From: Ochotona curzoniae
Taxonomy: Eukaryota > Chordata > Mammalia > Lagomorpha > Ochotonidae
Length of the DNA: 64,000 nucleotides
Assembly (NCBI RefSeq): GCF_017591425.1
Contig: NW_024465434.1
Span: 496,001-560,000, forward strand
Direction of reading: 5' to 3'
Made by a program: the position numbers and the translations under genes. The notes beneath the pieces were generated by a model that worked only from the letters and a program-made list of their open reading frames with translations, did not search any database and had not been told where the DNA came from. Below are positions 10,906 through 23,325 of this stretch, piece by piece. Each line of letters starts with the position of its first letter. Position 1 is the first letter of the stretch.

Positions 10906-12227
10906 TTCACACATTTCACTTTTCATAGGTGGTACATTTTGGTCCATGAGATGCGAACCCAATATGGAAGGCTACAGAATCCAGTGAGTGCATCACTTGC
11001 TTTGTGAACAGTGTCATCAAGGAACACAGCTGCTGCCAATCACACAGCAGGCTTCCACGGCAGCAAGTGAGCAGCTGCTGCTGCTGCTGGCATGTACAGC
11101 ACAGGAAGACCGAAAATACAGCTCAATACTCCCTCATGGCTTTCCCTCCAACAGGTTCTCCTATCTACGGACTTCCCATGCAACGCAGGGAAAGGCAGGA
11201 ACGAGGAAGTACTGCAACCTTCTTAGGAAACCATCAAGGCTTTGTCAATGTCAAAACTCAACTGCAGAGGTAAAGTCACATTCCATCCGCCACGTGGTGT
11301 CCTTATTGCACCTTTAGAATTTCGATGGGAAGAAAAAACCACGTGTAGGGTTGGCTGGCATTTTGCTTTTACCCAAACCCAGGTTTGCCGGTCTTAGGAC
11401 CAGCACCCAGATGGGACCCTGGCAAGTGCACGGCGAGGACTTTAGCCACAAGGCCACTGCACCAGGCCCATATAGCTTCTTCATAAGAAGCATTTCCCAT
11501 GAACTTTCAGAGGGTCCCTCAGAAAGGGAAGGCTCTAATGAAAGAATTCTTAATGGTAGCGGCAGTGAATAAACCTGTCAATGATGGGGGAACTTTGCTT
11601 TTCTCATCTTTTCATCTTGATTCATAGCACATGGAAGGCCGTCAGGGCAAGCTTAACAAGAAGATGTCTTTGTGGCATAGGAGACAATTACATCTTGATA
11701 CTTCTTAGCTGATGACCCAAGCAAAGTTCAAAATAAGAAATGTTACCAGGACTTCCTCTTACAGGCACGGGGTAAAGTAAAGCACGAGGGGAAGAACAGG
11801 AATCTCTCTCTCGTGTATGACTGCTGACTTCGTAAGCCTCCATGGAAGATCCATGCCCTGAAATACCAGCAGTGGATCACTCAGACACTTCCCTGTTACA
11901 CTGGTCAAGAATTACAAGAGGTTATTGCAAATATTCGAATTTGCAGAGCTGATTAGAAAGGTTGCTTCAAATATTACAGACTGCAGAGTCTCTTCAGGCA
12001 CAGCAAAGAAGACAACTTGGGTGTGTGCCAGGCCCTCGGTAGACTGAGCTCAATTCTGCTTTCCTAGTGGGTCTGAACTTCTTCATCTACTGCAGCATGA
12101 GAGAAATTCATCCATGCATAGAAATATTCACACTCAAGGAAAAAAACAAAACCAAGGCTATCTGACTGTAGAAAAAGAGAAGTGATGTCAATTAAGGACA
12201 AAATATCAGTATTCAAAAACCTATGGG
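10906..12227. other. Mostly unassigned stretch
   Basis: Apart from a CSINE head fragment at 11396-11470, nothing is recognised. Short plus-strand frames around 10988-11317 overlap a CTG-rich patch near 11070-11090 and have no identifiable domain. Confidence 0.45.
11396..11470 (-). repeat. CSINE head fragment
   Basis: 'accagcacccagatgggacc' and 'gcgaggactttagccacaag' match the complement of the tRNA-related 5' portion of CSINE. Only about 75 bp remain, so this is a truncated or eroded copy. Confidence 0.55.
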
Positions 12228-12535
12228 GGAAGGGGATCAATATTGTGGCATGTGGGTTAAGCCACCATCCGGAGGTCAGTTTGAGCCCTGGTTGTTCCAC
12301 TTCCCACCCAGCTCCCTGCTCATGCTCCTGGGAAAGCAGTGGAGGATGGACTAAGTCCTTAGGCTGCTGCACCCACGTGGGAGATTGAGAATAACCTCCT
12401 GGCTCCTGCCTTTGTCCTTGTCCTTTTGAAGAGTGAACCAACAGATGGAGGTTCTCTCAGTGTAGGAAGTTCTCTCTCCTGCCCTCTCTAACTCTGCCTT
12501 TCAACTAAACAAAATAAATACTGCTTTAAAACAGG
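12228..12535 (+). repeat. CSINE
   Basis: 'ggatcaatattgtggcatg', 'cccagctccctgctcatgc', 'acccacgtgggagattgag' and 'tctgcctttcaactaaac' occur in C-repeat order. A run of ten G follows the tail at about 12534-12543. Confidence 0.82.
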
Positions 12536-12998
12536 GGGGGGGGTGGAGGGTGGGACTATCAGGACAAAAATGAAATATCAGAAGCAGCAGAAAGTTGACT
12601 CAAAATAGGAGACTAATTTCACAACACTTCATGTGGCAAGGGGTACAGTCACTGAAATGAGGGACATTGTTTTTTATTTTCAGTTCCTCTTTGGAAAACA
12701 AGAATGCTTCAGAAGAAACTGCAGAGATGCAAAGTTAGAGAATTTTCGTCCATTCATTTATTAATTCACTGCTCTTACTTTTGAAGTTTTCTCTTTTTAT
12801 AAACTGTTAAAAGTTGCATGATCAGTATCATGCAATTCCATTTATAATAAATTTACAAATAATTTTAAAGAACATTTTAAATTCTATGAATCAACTAAAT
12901 TTTTAGTGTTACATAAAATATACTTTTATAAGGGAAACAAATCATAAATAATAATGTGATGACATACTGTTATCTAATAATTAAGCTAATATTTAATT
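12536..12998. other. Unassigned AT-rich stretch
   Basis: After a short G run the sequence becomes strongly AT-rich (12,740-12,995). No exon or repeat family is recognised. Confidence 0.5.
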
Positions 12999-13306
12999 TT
13001 TTACGATTTATTATTTTTATTGGAAAGGCAGATCTAAAGAGAGAAGGAGAGATACAGAGAAATCTTCCACTCCCCACGTGGTTGCAATGGCAGAGCTGAG
13101 CTGATCTGAAGCCAGGAGCCAGGAGCTTCTTCTAGGTCCCCCACACAGGTGCAGGGTCCCAAGGCTTTGGGCTGTCCTCTAGTGCTTTCTTCACAAGTAG
13201 GGAGCTGGATGAGAAGTGGAGCAGCTGAGACATGAACTGGTGCCCATACTGGATCCCAGTATGTGCAGGATGAGGATTCAGCCACTAGACAAGCACGCCA
13301 GGCACA
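12999..13306 (-). repeat. CSINE
   Basis: Reversed tail 'attatttttattggaaaggc' is followed by 'agctgagctgatctgaagcc', 'ggtgcagggtcccaaggctt' and 'gggagctggatgagaagtgg'. The copy is near full length with modest divergence. Confidence 0.86.
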
Positions 13307-15689
13307 AGTTAATGTTTATCTCTAAGCATCTAGTACTACAGTATTAGAATGTAAGTAATAACTGGTCAGACAGCTTAATTACTCACTATTCATTCTACCC
13401 AATTCTATCTGCACATCAGTCCAACACAATCCCTGGATAAGCCCCAATCCTGATACAAGGAAGAAGGCACTAAACTGGAAGCCCCAGACTGCATCGAGAT
13501 CAACGGGCTTCCCCAGGTGAATGTCAATGCCAAGCAGGGATACAGGGCCTAAGCAAAGGGAAGGCCCTAAGAGCCCACAGGTTTGCAGTGGTCAGCGCCT
13601 CAGCTGTAGCTTACAATGCAGCACAGACCGACCAACACCTGGAGCCCAGTATACCAAGATCAGGCTTTTATCATCTACGGACCCTGAAAAGAAGAAATTC
13701 TTGCCATTCCCATTTCACAGATGAGCAAAGCGAGGCTGAAGAAGAGCTGATGACTTGCCAGGAAGGGAACAAAGCCAGCATGGACAGCAGGACCACCAAC
13801 CATCCTGCAGACAGGCTGCCAAGCATCAGAAGAAAGAGGGCCATGGTCTCCCCACAAGTGCACAGTCCCACAGCAGCTTTCCTCCCCAACCCTGGGGCCT
13901 CCAAAGAGCCATTTAGATCTTTTAAAGAACATTTCAGAGCACATCTGTTTTAAGTTGCTCAGAGCTGCTACCAAAAGGAGTAGTTCTTCCCCCACCCAAC
14001 CGCCAACAACCCAACGCTGGAAACAGACCCACGTCTTCATGCTTTCTTCACAGGATAATGATTCAGACTTTTTTTTCTTTAATTTTTCCAAAAATAAAAA
14101 ACAAACCGCATCTAGCTTCAACCCAATTGTTGGAAAAACAAATTATTCCCCTTCTCCTCCCTTCTCCAGCCCCTCCCCCTTCCATTCCCCACTGCTGCCT
14201 TACCCCAATCCGTGAGTGAATGAAAACCAGGGAAAGGGGTTAGCAGCATGACTTCACACAGTTGCAAAATTCAGGGCTCACATATTCAGTAATAGGCATA
14301 ATATGAAACTGTGCAAGAGAACGGCATGGGTGAGCCAGTGCTTATTGCATCCCCATCTGTCCTTGAGCATAAAACTTTCTCATCTGAACCTTAGGGTGCT
14401 CTCAGGGTGAACATGTCTGGGTGCTTCTTGGGTCTGGACACAAAGGGGACAGACACAGGCATGGAAAAAAACCACTGAACTCAAATGTTGGCCATGCCAT
14501 GGCACATTTAAAACCATAGTCAAGTCTCATCTCAAAGGCCTTCTGGGAGAGTTAAATGAACAAATGAGCGAGAAGCTGCACAGCCCAGGAGGTATTCAAG
14601 GAAGGATGTTTAGTGGTCCCATTCGCAGGAAAATAACAACAACAACAACAAAAAGCTTTAAAACATATGATGTCAGTTTGTGTGTGTGTGTGTTTATTAA
14701 TGAGTGTGAAGAACCAGACAGGGAGCTCTGGCCTAACAGCTCTGGACAGGAAGGAAATCCTGGATGCTCACTGCTGGCGAGGGAGGCTGCAAACATTAGG
14801 TCAACAGTGTTAATGAGGAGGTCTCCGCAGGTTATTGAAAAGAGACAGAGCAAACTCCCTCTTCTAGTTTCAGGAACCCAGCTGCCTGCTTCAAGTGACG
14901 GGGCAGAGATCAGCTGGGCTATTCTGTGAACCTCTCTCTAGTCCATTCTGCCTGGGAAGCCCTTGCAATGAACTCTGCACTTGCTGCTTAACATCAAATT
15001 TTCACAACATCAGAAACACCAACCCTGTTAGGATTTGCTAAAGCCACGAATAAAGGGGTTCCATGACATGATGTAAATGGGATTGAACATTTCAGAGGAA
15101 CCCCTCAAAGGGCACCGAGTAGCACTCTGCTCTGTCACCCTACTCAGTTCCTGGCCTCCTGTGGCACCCCTTCCGCTTGCACTTCCACAGGCCTCTACCT
15201 GGGGGAAAGGTGCTGCTGGAAGAGAAGCCTCTTGCCATGCCAGGCTTCCTTGGACATTCCTCCCAGGAAATGATGGAGACTCCCGGCATTCTCTGCAAGG
15301 GCTAGGCAACTGCTGCTGTCAGTCTTCCCAAAGGCTGTGGTGAAAGGAATGCTGCACCCTCCTTGTTGGCAGGGAGATGGTTGCAAACATGCCTGCTCCC
15401 CTCATTCTCAAAAACAGACCTTCCAGGAGAGGAGGAGACAGAGTTGGCCTGCTCGCAGCCCAACCCACCCCAAATGGAGGTATGCGTGTGTTCACCTCGA
15501 GCACTTCTGTGTCCTCCTGGCAAAGTCCTCCAATGCCTTTTGTGCTGACACCACCACTGGCCTCGGGAAGCACCTCTTCATATGCTGTCTGGTTAAGTGT
15601 ACAAGCTGGGCTTTTTCAGAGACTTGAAGGATCTCCCTGACTGTAGACTTTTCAAGAGATCTTTCGCAAGAGATGGCTTAGGGATTTAA
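13307..15689. other. Mostly unassigned stretch
   Basis: It contains a probable MIR remnant (13,697-13,770), an (AAC)n tract near 14,636-14,650 and a short (GT)n near 14,678-14,694. Overlapping frames on both strands at 13.5-14.1 kb and 15.0-15.6 kb are short, conflict with each other and show no domain. I find no splice-bounded exon with recognisable protein sequence. Confidence 0.45.
13697..13770 (-). repeat. MIR core fragment
   Basis: 'cattcccatttcacagatga' followed by 'caaagcgaggctgaagaaga' and 'gatgacttgccag' matches the minus-strand core of MIR ('cccattttacagatgaggaa ... gtgacttgccc'). Confidence 0.6.
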
Positions 15690-16062
15690 CCAGAGCAAAT
15701 GTCTTACTCCGACCTCTGTGACTGTAACACAGTACCTGAGCCTGGGTGGTTTATAAAAGAAAGAGGTTTATTTGGGTTCACAATTCAGGAGACTGGAAAG
15801 CCCGAGGGCACAGCCCTGGATTCTACTTGGCATCCGGTGAGGACATCTTGCGGCCTCCCATGTGGCTGAAAGGCAGACGCACAAAGCAGGCACATATGGA
15901 GGAGAGGAAAGGGGCCAGGATTCCCGGGATGGTTAATGCATTCCCACGGGAACGGCATGAATTCACTTAGGACCTGAATGCCGCCCACCAGACTCCACTT
16001 TCTAACACTGCCAAGTGAGGACCAAACCTCACCAGGGGTTCTGGTGGGGGTGAACCCCAGCA
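15690..16062 (-). repeat. ERVL-MaLR-type LTR remnant
   Basis: On the plus strand 'cctgagcctgggtggtttat', 'aagaaagaggtttatttggg', 'ttcacaattcaggagactgg' and 'ccactttctaacactgcc' follow the antisense order of MaLR LTRs (MST/MLT1/THE1-like). The sense LTR therefore lies on the minus strand. No internal retroviral sequence is attached, so it is most likely an old solo LTR. Confidence 0.6.
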
Positions 16063-17168
16063 CCCCCTGGCCTGTAAGACATGTACTTGAGGAGATCGTA
16101 AAGGCAAGCTATGTGGTAGCGGCGTTCAGGAACAGAACTGAGCTCTAATTTGCAAAAATAAGGTTTCATGCAAAATGTATATTACTAGAAAAGTAGAATT
16201 TCAAAAATGGGCCAGGCTGAAGCCAAAGAATAAAGGCTCAGTCTCCCCTATGGGAGACCATCACTTCCTGCCTCCCAGTATGCATCCAGGAAGCTGGAAT
16301 GAACAGAACTAGAACCCAAACCCAAGCACTCTGATAACTTATCATTTCCACAGCTCTTCTGAAATATCCTTGTTTGCCTCAGGCTATTTGGAGTCACTAC
16401 CCAGCCCAGTGTGAACTAAATTGTTAGAAATATGCATGGCAATCTGGAATTATCTTCAAGGAAAGGAAAATGTTCAGCTTGTCTGAAACCATCCTATTGA
16501 CTGGCCTGTGACACTGTGGATAAACAAAGGTATTCAAGGGCACACTTTGAATATATTCCATGACTGTAATGCCTGAATAATTTGTCAGTAGTTCCTTTAC
16601 AACTATTTCTCTTCATTTTTGCAAAAGATTTGAGTCCTGCCCTAGGAGAATATCTCCTAGTATTTTTGGTTATTATCTCATATTGGCAATTTTGTAGTTC
16701 TTTTTAATCTCATAGCCATTAGTGATCCCTATCTCTGACCCTCCAGGAAGCAATTTTGTCTAAGTTTTGTTTGGTAAATACATACAACCACCCACAGTAG
16801 CTCCGGTAACCCTTACAGCCAGGCTGTCTCACTCCTCCATTATCCCAACTTTGGGTATCTATTATTTTACCAGATCACATTCCAAAAATAACACCAAAAA
16901 AAAAAAAAAAAAAACCACTGTTAACAATCCAAGAAACAAAGCTGGTCTGGTGGCCCCAGCAAGGACGGGGGAGCAACACAGCCTGCAGAGGGAGAGCCAA
17001 GGACGGGCAGGTGGTGTTCATTTTCTGCCCCCTTTTTTGCTGGGTATACTAACAAAGCATTCTTAAATCATGTGCAGCATGTTTGAAGAAAACAATAATT
17101 AGGAAGTAAGTAGTAGGAAGACATGACTGTACTATGTCAATATTCTACCAATAGAAAATAAAAAACAT
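16063..17168. other. Unassigned stretch
   Basis: A 19-base poly(A) at 16,896-16,914 may be the tail of an unrecognised retroposed sequence. Otherwise nothing is identified. Confidence 0.45.
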
Positions 17169-17758
17169 AGGTTGAACATCCATAACCTGCAACCTGGGGT
17201 GAGCATTCAGCAAGCGGTAAAGACATCACGGGGGATGCTTGACTCTCACACAGGAGTGCTGGGTTCGAGTCCTGGTTCTGCTGCTGTGCACCCAGTGTGG
17301 CAGGAGGTGATGACTCAATCCATGTGCGAGACTCCAACTGAGCTCTGGGTTCCTAGCTTTGGCCCAGCCCAGTGCCAGCTATTGTACTCATTGAAAAGAA
17401 CTCTGTCTCTTTACCTTTTAAATTAGAAGAAAAAAAAAACTTGTTTTATTTTTATTTAAATCTGAAACATTCCAAAACCTGAAACTTTTGAGTGCCAGAC
17501 TCCACGAGTGGAAAACTCCACACCTGACTTCATTTGACAGGTTAAGCCCACATGGAGGTTAAAATTTTGTTTAAACTTACCTGCAGGCTACAAACACAAG
17601 ATATATAAAACATACACAAAAGAATTCTGTATTTAGACTTTGATCTCAACCTCAAGACCTCTCACTCTAGATAGGCAAATATTCCAAAAATTAAAAAAAT
17701 CTGAAATCCAAAACACTGTTGATCCCAATCATTTCAGGCAGGGGAGACTCAACCTGTA
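17169..17758. repeat. Tigger-like DNA transposon remnant interrupted by a SINE
   Basis: The ends 'aggttgaacatccataacc' and 'gagactcaacctgtaac' are inverted copies of a pogo/Tigger-class terminus. The interior 'atctgaaacattccaaaacc', 'gtggaaaactccacacctga' and 'atctgaaatccaaaacactg' fits the same nonautonomous family. The CSINE at about 17,198-17,445 lies inside and splits it. No transposase frame remains. Confidence 0.65.
17198..17445 (+). repeat. CSINE nested in a DNA transposon
   Basis: The tRNA-like head survives well ('agtgctgggttcgagtcctg' resembles an internal B box), followed by 'tttggcccagcccagtgcca' and an A-rich tail. The body is shortened to about 250 bp. It is younger than the transposon it interrupts. 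Confidence 0.8.
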
Positions 17759-19369
17759 ACATATCATTACCTCTTGTCCCAGCAAAGAATTTTGCCAAAC
17801 TGTAACTATAGTTACGTCCCAATTAGCTCTGCATACTGAGGCCAAGAAACGCTGACCTGCAAAGCCCCATTAAGCTTGAAAACGCTCACTTAATTAACCC
17901 TTCAAACTTTGTCCTCATTGATGCTTTTGTCAGAGAAGCAAATAAAAAAAAAAATCAAACTTAACTTCACCTCATCTTGAGACAATGGTCCAAAATCTTG
18001 GGGACTGGGCTAACAAGTTTGACTTAAGATGAAAGAAAACAGACGACCTAGTTGAGACTAAGATTCAAGAATGAATCCTTGAATAATCACAGTACAACTC
18101 TGCTAAAAAGAACACAAAACCATGCTGGATGGCTGCAGGAGATGATACCCGGCTGATTTGAAAATGCACACTACAGTGTTATACACACAACTTTATTCTT
18201 GGGAGGTAGCAAGTGTGTTTAGTAACAATATGTGAGTAACTTCAGAAACGAGCCCACCCAGTAGTGGTCTAGTGAAATCAAACAGTTCCTTGGTCCTGCA
18301 AACAGCAACTCCTTGGTTCAGCTAGAGGCTACATTCAGGTTGTGTTTGTGGTATCTGTACACACAAGACACATTTAAAGTTAGACAACAGCTAAGGTATC
18401 CAGGCTGTGTTTGCAAAATTAAAAGCCTACAGCTACAGCAGCTGTTCCAGAATGTCCAGCACCAAGTCTCCAGAGAGTGACAATACAGCCTTGGGTTTCT
18501 ACAGGGGCATACCCTCAAAGGACCTGTCCATTGGTATCTCTCCTACCCTCTCCACAACCCCATGGAGTTGCCTCATCTGTGGGAGCAGGTGTCATTCGGC
18601 TAGCTGCGCAGGTACAGCCTCTGCAGTCTCCAAGTTAAAGTAACTGGTTTCAAGTCGCAAGGAGAACAAGGGGCAGGGTCACGGGGTGGGGAGCAGGGCT
18701 GCAGAAAGTCTGTGAAATCATCTGGTTTGACCTTGCCAAGGCAACTGCAGGCAGGGCTCAACATTCAATAAATCTACAGCAGGCTAATGTTTATGTTGAT
18801 AATTTGGTATGGCCCACGAATGATGTTATAAATATCCAAATGTCCCTTGGCAGTGAAAAGTTTCCCCACCCCTGGGAGAGGCTGCATCATCTCTGGATGC
18901 CTGCCACCCACTACTTGACTAACCAACCTGCCACGGGGAGAGAATTTGGCTTTCCTTAAATGATAAAGTTTAACTATGCCTGCAGGAAAGGGTTTTCAGG
19001 TTTTGCTGGATTCAATGATTACAAACAGCCCTTGCAAAACCCCCCTTACTCTATAAAGAACCAGGCCTAGAGTCCTAGGTCCTGGGAAGGGGGTGACGCC
19101 TTCCCTGTGGAGCTGGACCAGGCATTAAGCTCCCTTCAGCATTCTAGAACCACAGAGTCACCCTCCAGAACTCGGAAGTTGAGCTCACCTCAAACCCTGC
19201 AGCAAAACAACTTTTTCATGACTTCACCAAATCCCTTTCCATCTAGCCAGCTAAATGACTGGGGAGTTTATTATTATTTTTTTAATTCTCCAAGGTCACT
19301 CTTTTTATAGAGACTTTTTCTCCTGGCTAGTCATATGAGCACTGATTTCCAAAATACACACACTTCTAG
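17759..19369. other. Mostly unassigned stretch
   Basis: A hAT-like remnant at 18,735-18,874 is the only family recognised. The segment 18,240-18,650 has an unremarkable composition with short overlapping frames and no domain I can name. Confidence 0.45.
18735..18874. repeat. hAT-class DNA transposon remnant
   Basis: 'gttgataatttggtatggcc', 'cgaatgatgttataaatatc', 'caaatgtcccttggcagtg' and a final 'ccccacccctg' fit the end of a mammalian hAT-type nonautonomous element whose terminus reads CAGGGGTGGGG on the other strand. The left end is eroded. Confidence 0.6.
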
Positions 19370-19675
19370 GAGCTGATGGTGTGGTATAGTACATTAAGAT
19401 GCTGTCCGCATCACTGGCATTCCATATGAGCACTGATTCAAGTCCCAGATGATCAGCTTCCAGTCCAGCTCTTCTCAAATGTACCTGCAAAAGCAGCAAA
19501 AGATGGCACAAGTACTTGGGTCCCTAGCACCCATGTGGGAGACCCAGATGGAGTTCCAGACCCCTGACTTAGGTCTGTTCCAACCCTAGCTGCTGTGAGC
19601 AGTTGGAAAGTGCACCAATGGATGAGAAACTCTCTCCTTCTGTAACTCTGATTTATAAATTAAAAAAAAAATTGA
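19370..19675 (+). repeat. CSINE
   Basis: 'gatggtgtggtatagtacat', 'gcacaagtacttgggtccct', 'cacccatgtgggagaccca' and a poly(A) after 'tctgatttataaatt' identify a nearly complete, diverged copy. It is followed 20 bp later by a younger CSINE in opposite orientation. Confidence 0.82.
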
Positions 19676-19695
19676 ACATTTCTTTTGCTTGTTTT

Positions 19696-19976
19696 TTAAG
19701 ATTTTTTAATTTTTATTGGAAAGGCGGATATACAGAGAGGAGAGACAGAGAGGAAGATCTTCTGTCCAATGATTCACTCCCCAAGTGAGCGCAATGGCCA
19801 ATCCAAAGCCAGGAGCAGGGTCCCAAAGACTTGGGCCGTCCTCGACTGCTTTCCCAGGCCACAGGCAGGGAGCTGGAAGGGAAGCGGGGCTGCCAGGATT
19901 AGAACCGGCGCCCATATGGGATCCCGGGCGTGCAAGGCAAGGACCTTAACCACTTGCGCCACCGCGCCGGGGCCCC
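19696..19976 (-). mobile_element. Young CSINE with intact target-site duplication
   Basis: Identical 14-bp copies CTTTTGCTTGTTTT at 19,682-19,695 and 19,977-19,990 bracket the element. Its minus-strand head 'ggccccggcgcggtggcgc' and body are close to the apparent consensus. About 40 bp of the usual body are missing between 'aaagccaggagc' and 'agggtccc', which is an internal deletion. It is among the youngest insertions here. Confidence 0.95.
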
Positions 19977-20024
19977 CTTTTGCTTGTTTTGATGGATTTT
20001 TCTCCTTGTTCTTGCCTTTCCATA

Positions 20025-20050
20025 TGTGTGTGTGTGTGTGTGTGTGTGTT
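20025..20050. repeat. (TG)n microsatellite
   Basis: Twelve to thirteen TG dinucleotides occur in uninterrupted order just downstream of the young CSINE. Confidence 0.95.
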
Positions 20051-20677
20051 TGTATTCTTCTGTAACCAGTTTCATTTCCACTGGCAGTGAATTCCCAGAG
20101 GAATCAGAGCATATGAATCCAAACCACGGAGCCATGCAGACAGAGAACACCACGAGAGAAATGCCTGGGACCAGACCTCTCTGCCAGGGCATGAAGCAGC
20201 AGCCAGGGGCCTGGTGCCACTGCATTCCCAATTTAAAGCTCTAGTTTTTCCAAGAAATGCAGAAGTGCATGTCCAGAAGGAAAAATGCTAAAGCAACACA
20301 AGAGCCAGACCAGCTGGGGGCTGTTAACTTTAATCAAAGTCCAGCCAGGATTTTTTTTTTAAGCTACAGGAAATAGATTAATTCTTTTTCATATTCTTTC
20401 TCTTTTTTACCCACTCTACGCCTGCACCCAACCCCATTGCACCTTGCATACATGCAGGCACAGGCTTCTTCTCCCTCCTTACCCACTTCTTCTGGCTGAC
20501 TCATGGAAACAAGCCGGTTGGAAAATTTTCAGTTCCCTTGAACTGTCTCTGAAACTCCACAAGGCTCACCAGTGTTTCAAAGCCACATTAGACAGTGAGA
20601 GAGGCACGGTGAAGGCAACAGCAGGCACGTGTGAGCAGCCCAGGAAGCGGAGAGCTCAGGGTCGCTCCCCGTGGCTG
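20051..20677. other. Unassigned stretch
   Basis: No exon or repeat family is recognised. Frames on both strands are short and mutually overlapping. Confidence 0.45.
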
Positions 20678-21178
20678 CTCTAACAAAGCTCCACCCAATG
20701 GGGTGGCTTAAAGCACACAGATTTCCTTTACAGTTCTGATGGCTCCATATCAGCTTCCGGTGGCTGAAATAATGATACTGAAAGGGGCTCTCCTCTGAAA
20801 GCTGCAGAGGAAGAATATGATTTCTTGTCTTTTCTATTCTCAGGGCCATCTGTTTTCTCAACCTGGGGCCCTTCCTCTACTTCAGAACACATCTGTCCCA
20901 CGTCAGATTCTTCCATCATGGCACCATCGGTCCTGAGATCCCTAAAGTCTCCTTTCTCTTTGCTTCTCTCTTACTACGACAGTGGCCACAGCTCTGTCAC
21001 AAACCACACCTGAGTTACCCAGAATGCTCTCTGCATCCCAAATGATTCAGCTTCATCATGACTATCAAGTCTTGATTTATTTATTTATTTATTTATTGTC
21101 ATTTGATTTGACATTCACATCCTGGGACTCAAGATGTTGATATTTTGGGGCTGCTCTCCACCCTGCCACAGAGAAGTT
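20678..21178 (-). repeat. Possible LTR remnant (MaLR-like)
   Basis: 'gctctaacaaagctccaccc', 'ggggtggcttaaagcacaca' and 'tttacagttctgatggct' resemble the antisense start of old ERVL/MaLR-type LTRs ('...gtggcttaaaacaaca... ttctggagg'). A (TTTA)n tract at about 21,075-21,098 interrupts it. The family assignment is tentative. Confidence 0.45.
21075..21098. repeat. (TTTA)n microsatellite
   Basis: Five or more consecutive TTTA units are visible. Confidence 0.9.
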
Positions 21179-23044
21179 GTAGCTAGCTGGATCCCTCGAC
21201 AACAGCTTCCTCTCGTTGACTAAGTTATGAGCCAAAGGCTATAGGAAACACTGGGGGAAAGATGATCTCTAAATACCAAAATAGAGAAATCGTGCCAATT
21301 TTGATCTTGTCTCATCTCAGATTTACTTTTTTGGCCATATTTTGCTCCCTAGTGAGGGAGCTCTTTCATACACAACAGGCACAGAAACATCCCATCGCGT
21401 CCCCTCCATGTAAGCACAGCTCCTGCCCACGGCTTCTCGGATTACTAGCAATCACCATCCATGGCCCAAGACAGAGAAACTCAATTTCCAACCAGACCGA
21501 GACCCGGCACCAGCCACATCCATGTGTGTCAGGGCTGCGGCAACAGTGTCATCACAGCCTCTGAGGACTGGGAGTGGAGCCGGAATGAGGGTGGAGAAAA
21601 GGCAGAGCTTTGCTGGGACTTACCAAACCTCTTGTAACCGAAGGACTGCACCTCCTCCTCCTCTGCAAAGTCGTCTGCAGGAGAAGAAAAGAGACAGGGT
21701 TAACCCCGGCAAGCACAGAGCAGTGCAGGGATGCTGCAGGACGCAGCTGTTCCAGCTGCAGGCTGCTCCACCAGGCCCTGGTCTCCAGCCTGCGCCGGAG
21801 GCTCGTCTTCGGTTCCTGAATGACACCAGGCCTATCAGTTCATTCTTCAGAACGAACTGCAGCAAAATACCTGAGGAAGGCTAACTTTATAAAGAGAAAG
21901 GGTCTGGTGGGCTCACAGCTTTGGAAGCTGAAAGCCCAACCTGAGGCAGAACCACTGGCATGGACTCTGGCGAGGGCTTAAAGACTGGAGCACACGCGGC
22001 TGGGAGAGACCACATGCCCCAAGCAGGGTGCCAGACAGCAGATCAGAACCGCATAAGGCTCTCCAAAGTGTCCCAACCACCTAAGGACCACACAAGAGGC
22101 TCACCACCTCCCACTGCCACACAGGGCACACGCAACATCCTAACAGAGACGTCACATGATTCTTTCTCACATTGACAAATGACTTGTGCAAGCGTGGTGA
22201 AGAAGCAATTTCATACTAATGATACAGTTCAAGGATACCTTTGAAGACAGAGATGGCAAGGCCAGCCCTTTCCAAGGGTCCCTTGGATGCTTCCTGAGTT
22301 CTGATGGAGTTACGTCCTGACAAAACCATCATGATCTCTAAAGATGACAGGTTGAAAAGGCATCGAATATACCTACCTGCAAATGTCTCAGCACAGCCAC
22401 ATCATAGCTTACACAGTCAAGGCCGACTGGCAGCTATGGCTGCCGCTCCCCAACACCCCAAGAGACGATCACACTGCACCCCAGAAGTCTGAGATCCGCT
22501 GAACACACACTGGTTTTGCATCACCACAAAGTCGGCAAGTCTTAAGTCAAATCATTGTAAGTTATTCTGGAGTTAAGAGTTGGGGAGCGTCGCTTCCCCA
22601 GCCCTCAGCTTTCTCTTTTGTGGTGCAGTTCCTCTCAAAGGCAAGTGCTGAGCACTCAGGATGGGCCAGAGTGCAGGGCCAACGGCTCCAGGGATGCATG
22701 AGGCACAGGGAGCTCAGACTGTTTATTTGGTCATTGTCTCCTAATTCTGCAAACAGGGAAAGGACAGTGGTTTGAAATTTAGAAGTCAAGGTATTTATAA
22801 TCCATGCAGGCTTTCTACATAGGTCAGAGATTCAAGCTCAGGTTCTTTCTGTGTGAAGAACACACTTAGAACCGAGGACAGAACATTTCTCGGTGTCGAC
22901 TCATGACAGATAAACACACAAACCAAACTCCTGTGCCTACTTCACCTAGTAATCCATCAGTAACTAGCTGCCCTAATCTGCTTCTGCTTAGAAATTCATT
23001 TGTGTCTTTATGGATGTATTTATTCACTTACTCAGGGAAGAGTT
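21179..23044. other. Unassigned stretch
   Basis: I recognise no repeat, exon or RNA gene. A plus-strand frame at 21,522-21,884 conflicts with a minus-strand frame over the same bases and neither has a domain. Composition is intermediate in GC without a CpG cluster. Confidence 0.45.
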
Positions 23045-23325
23045 ATCCCTCAGTATCTATGTAGTCAGCTGGGATGCTCTAGCCCCTTCTGTAAAATGGT
23101 GCAGGACTTGCACATAGTACATTCTCCTGTAGACTTTCTTTGCAGATGCTTTATCTAATATGAAGTAAAGGCTACATACACAGACCATATTGTTTGGGGC
23201 AAAAGAAAAAAAAAAGTAGTTTTACATGTTTAGTACAGATGCAATTTTTCCCCCAAATATTTTTTATCTGAGTTTGGCTGAATCTGAGCATGTGGAATCC
23301 ATATACATATAGCGAGGACAGCCTA
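23045..23325. repeat. Tigger1/MER2-type DNA transposon remnant
   Basis: 'tccctcagtatctatgtag', 'ctgtaaaatggtgcaggact', 'ttgcacatagtacattctcc', then 'acatgtttagtacagatgca' and 'ggctgaatctgagcatgtgg' follow the layout of Tigger1/MER2 elements. No transposase remains. Confidence 0.6.

Noticed and set aside
17240..17285. tRNA-like B-box sequence
   Set aside because: It is the head of a tRNA-derived SINE, not a tRNA gene; there is no acceptor stem or complete cloverleaf.
18300..18650. Possible processed pseudogene or 3'UTR fragment
   Set aside because: Frames on both strands are short and neither they nor the nucleotides match a gene I recognise; no poly(A) or flanking duplication was seen.
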